Source of the DNA: an uncultured Oscillospiraceae bacterium | GTDB taxonomy: Bacteria; Bacillota_A; Clostridia; Oscillospirales; Oscillospiraceae | Reading direction: 5' to 3' | Length of the DNA stretch: 7,342 bases | Assembly: GCA_900762245.1 (NCBI GenBank) | Contig: CAAFFR010000128.1 | Span: 1-7,342 of the forward strand | In this document: piece by piece, positions 5,880 through 7,342 of the stretch | Numbering within the stretch: position 1 is the stretch's first letter | Layout of the letters: every line of letters starts with the position of its first letter | Program-made: the position numbers and the translations under genes | The notes under the pieces: model-generated | Told to the model about the DNA's origin: nothing | The model's database searches: none | Seen by the model: the letters and a program-made list of their open reading frames with translations, nothing else

Positions 5880-5916
5880 ATAGATGGAATTTATGGAATG
5901 GATAGAAATATTAAAT
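5880..5916. promoter_or_regulatory. Two candidate LysR-type T-N11-A boxes
   Basis: ATA-N9-TAT at 5880-5894 contains T5881-N11-A5893. AT-N11-AT at 5902-5916 contains T5903-N11-A5915. Their centres fall at about -43 and -65 relative to the predicted symporter start near 5844, 22 bp apart, matching the usual activation and recognition site placement of LysR-type regulators. Such boxes arise easily by chance in AT-rich DNA, so this is a weak prediction. Confidence 0.35.
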
Positions 5917-5929
5917 GATCAAACACAGC

Positions 5930-6055
5930 TGTCATCGCGAGGAGCGAAGCGACGTGGCGATCTCCTGTAAATTTCCGGATGGTATCATTTTATGATTCTG
6001 CGCGGACACTTGAGGGGGATTGCCACGCCAGTGTGCGCACTGGCTCGCAATGACA
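5930..6055. repeat. MITE-like repeat with mirrored ends in the lysR leader
   Basis: The element begins TGTCATCGCGAG (5930-5941) and ends CTCGCAATGACA (6044-6055), inverted copies with one mismatch. The arms pair again further in: CGTGGCGATCTCC on the left against the complement of GGGGATTGCCACG on the right (6015-6027). Between these blocks the arms differ. The left carries GAGCGAAGCGA; the right carries its own hairpin, CCAGTG-TGCG-CACTGG (6028-6043). The ends match, from memory, a dispersed intergenic repeat found in many bacteria. No target-site duplication is evident. It lies immediately before the lysR-type gene's ribosome binding site. Confidence 0.75.
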
Positions 6056-6062
6056 TGGAAAA

Positions 6063-6068
6063 GAGGGA
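6063..6068 (+). promoter_or_regulatory. Ribosome binding site that fixes the LysR-type start
   Basis: GAGGGA lies 5 bases before ATG 6074. The frame is open back to a TTG at 6020, but that extension is read from the repeat and lacks homology to the family, so ATG 6074 is the true start. Confidence 0.7.
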
Positions 6069-6073
6069 ACAGC

Positions 6074-6967
6074 ATGGACTTACGAAGCCTGAATATTTTT
6101 ATTGAAGTGGCAGAGCTGGGCAGCTTTACCCGTGCGGGAGAGAAGCTGGGCTACTCTCAGCCCACCATTTCCTTTCAGATCAAGCAGTTGGAAAAGGAGA
6201 TGGGTGTGCCCCTCTTTGACCGCATCGGCCATACCGTGAGCCTGACGGACGCGGGACGGGATGCCCTGAGCTATGCCCAGGAGATCTGCCACATGTCCCA
6301 GGAAATGGTGCTGGGCAGCGCAGGCCGCCGGGAAGCCAGCGGCGTGCTGCGTCTGGGAATGGCAGATTCCCTCTGTGCTCCTCTGATCGCGGGAGATTTC
6401 GGCAGATTCCGCAGGGATTATCCGAAGATTTCCCTGCATATTTCCACCGGTGATACAGGCATGCTGCTGGAATTTCTGGATCATAATGAAGTGGATATGA
6501 TCTGCACCATGGATGACCATGTGTACGATCCCAACTATGTCATTGCCAACGAAGAGGAGATTCCGGCCCATTTTGTGGCCTCTGTGAAAAATCCCTTGTC
6601 TGCAAGACGCATCAGAAGCGTGGACGAACTGCTGGACCAGCCTTTCCTTCTGACGGAAAAAGGCATGAGTTACCGCCGGCTGATGGATGAGAAGCTGGCC
6701 CGAAATTCCCGGGAGATCCAGCCGGTGCTGGAGACCGGACGGGCTGACTTGATCTGCGCGCTGGTGGAGGAGAATGCAGGCATTGGTTTCCTGCCGGATT
6801 ATGTGACGGAGGATAGTGTCCGCCAGGGCAAACTGAAACGGCTGGAAGTACCGGATTTTGAGATTCTGGTGTGGAAGCAGGTGCTCCACCGCCGGGAAAA
6901 ATGGGTGTCCATGCAGATGCGGGCCATGATTGACCACCTGGCAGGCATCCGGCTGCTGGGAGAATAA
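6074..6967 (+). CDS. LysR-type transcriptional regulator
   Basis: 297 residues, typical for the family. The N-terminal winged helix-turn-helix is textbook: MDLRSLNIFIEVAELGSFTRAG, then KLGYSQPTISFQIKQLEKEMG and PLFDR (1-50), a linker helix (55-85) and a periplasmic-binding-like effector domain from about residue 90, including LRLGMADSL, VDMICTMDD and NAGIGFLPDYV. It acts as a cytosolic tetrameric DNA-binding regulator in this family. Divergence from the symporter gene, overlapping promoters and nearby T-N11-A boxes suggest it controls the symporter gene and itself. The dipeptidase gene begins 18 bases after its stop without a terminator, so the two are probably cotranscribed. The effector is unknown; alanine or a related metabolite would fit the context. 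The repeat upstream may affect its expression. Confidence 0.94.
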   Translation: MDLRSLNIFIEVAELGSFTRAGEKLGYSQPTISFQIKQLEKEMGVPLFDRIGHTVSLTDAGRDALSYAQEICHMSQEMVLGSAGRREASGVLRLGMADSLCAPLIAGDFGRFRRDYPKISLHISTGDTGMLLEFLDHNEVDMICTMDDHVYDPNYVIANEEEIPAHFVASVKNPLSARRIRSVDELLDQPFLLTEKGMSYRRLMDEKLARNSREIQPVLETGRADLICALVEENAGIGFLPDYVTEDSVRQGKLKRLEVPDFEILVWKQVLHRREKWVSMQMRAMIDHLAGIRLLGE

Positions 6968-6985
6968 AAGAATTGTAGGGGAACT

Positions 6986-7342
6986 ATGAAACGCGTTTTG
7001 ATTTTGCTTATATTGGCCTGCCTGATATCTGGCTGCGCGAAACAGAAGATGGTGGAAACCACCTTCCTCATGGAAACGGGGGAAGTGGAAACCGTTGCGG
7101 TGACGGAAACGGAGGAAGCCCTTCCGGTGGCAGAGACCGCAGTTCCTGCGATCATGGCGATTCCGGCGGACAAGGATTTTGTGAAAGTCGCTGACTACAT
7201 TCCCGGCGTTTATCAGGAACTGATGTATGCCACGCAGGAGAATTTCACAGGCCAGGTGATTTACGATTTTCAGGATGCCTATTTGCGCTACGGTACGGTG
7301 AAAAAACTGGCAGGAGTCTGCCGGGATCTGGCGGAAATGGGG
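6986..7342 (+). CDS. D-Ala-D-Ala dipeptidase (VanX/M15D family) lipoprotein, 5' part
   Basis: The first 119 codons are present; the gene runs off the window. It opens with MKRVLILLILACLISGC, a signal peptide ending in a lipobox (ISG-Cys17), so the mature protein should be lipid-anchored outside the membrane. Residues 18-60 are a low-complexity Glu/Thr/Val/Ala-rich tether. From about 64, DFVKVADYIPGVYQELMYAT followed by NFTGQVIYDF, AYLRYGTVKKL and a helix matches the N-terminus of VanX-like zinc dipeptidases ('D.KYAT.DNFTG'). The zinc ligands and catalytic Glu lie beyond the window, so activity cannot be confirmed. Such enzymes cleave D-Ala-D-Ala; outside van clusters they probably salvage cell-wall D-alanine. 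ATG 6986 has a close ribosome binding site (AGGGGA, 6977-6982). Eighteen bases separate it from the regulator gene, and it is likely cotranscribed with it. Confidence 0.85.
   Translation, partial: MKRVLILLILACLISGCAKQKMVETTFLMETGEVETVAVTETEEALPVAETAVPAIMAIPADKDFVKVADYIPGVYQELMYATQENFTGQVIYDFQDAYLRYGTVKKLAGVCRDLAEMG

Noticed and set aside
6020..6073. N-terminal extension of the LysR-type protein from TTG 6020
   Set aside because: The extra 18 residues are translated from the repeat. ATG 6074 has a ribosome binding site and begins exactly where the LysR helix-turn-helix domain normally begins.
3543..7342. VanZ-like plus VanX-like genes suggesting a glycopeptide-resistance cluster
   Set aside because: They are on opposite strands and separated by unrelated genes. 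VanH, VanA/B-type ligase and VanRS are absent. Both families are widespread outside resistance clusters.
1..7342. CRISPR array, tRNA, rRNA or transposase
   Set aside because: I saw no regularly spaced direct repeats, cloverleaf or conserved RNA gene sequence, and no transposase or integrase motif on either strand.

Overview
The window looks like a chromosomal segment of a gut Clostridia-type Firmicute, most likely an Oscillospiraceae/Ruminococcaceae (Faecalibacterium-like) organism. This rests on sigma-A promoters with good consensus, strong AGGAGG-type ribosome binding sites, and two palindromic intergenic repeats of a kind I associate with that group from memory. The taxonomy is inference; no rRNA or other marker gene is present.

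Layout. 1-189 is the 3' end of an unrecognised gene, followed by a hairpin. 190-530 has no gene but is packed with perfect inverted repeats (289-446) that could fold into a multi-helix RNA. 531-1112 (+) encodes a small protein with a weak resemblance to ADP-ribosyltransferase-fold proteins. It converges, with only 9 bp between stop codons, on cutC (1122-1874, -). cutC and glnA (2016-3440, +, type I glutamine synthetase) diverge from back-to-back promoters. A strong bidirectional hairpin (3450-3477) ends glnA and also the converging vanZ-like membrane protein gene (3543-4088, -), which is visibly more AT-rich than its neighbours. An approximately 177-bp palindromic repeat (4232-4408) separates it from an alanine/glycine:sodium symporter gene (4433-5818, -).

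The symporter gene is divergent from a LysR-type regulator gene (6074-6967, +). Their promoters overlap, two T-N11-A LysR-type boxes lie upstream of the symporter promoter, and a second MITE-like repeat (5930-6055) sits in what would be the regulator's long leader. Eighteen bases after the regulator begins a VanX-family D-Ala-D-Ala dipeptidase with a lipoprotein signal (6986 to the window end).

How the genes may work together. The symporter, LysR regulator and lipoprotein dipeptidase form a plausible unit: surface hydrolysis of D-Ala-D-Ala, sodium-driven uptake of the released alanine, and control by the LysR protein. This is inferred from order and family only. glnA (ammonium assimilation) and cutC appear to be independent single-gene transcripts. 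I found no CRISPR array, tRNA, rRNA, phage gene or transposase. The most noteworthy features are the folded intergenic region 289-446, the repeat in the lysR leader, and the possible D-alanine salvage unit.
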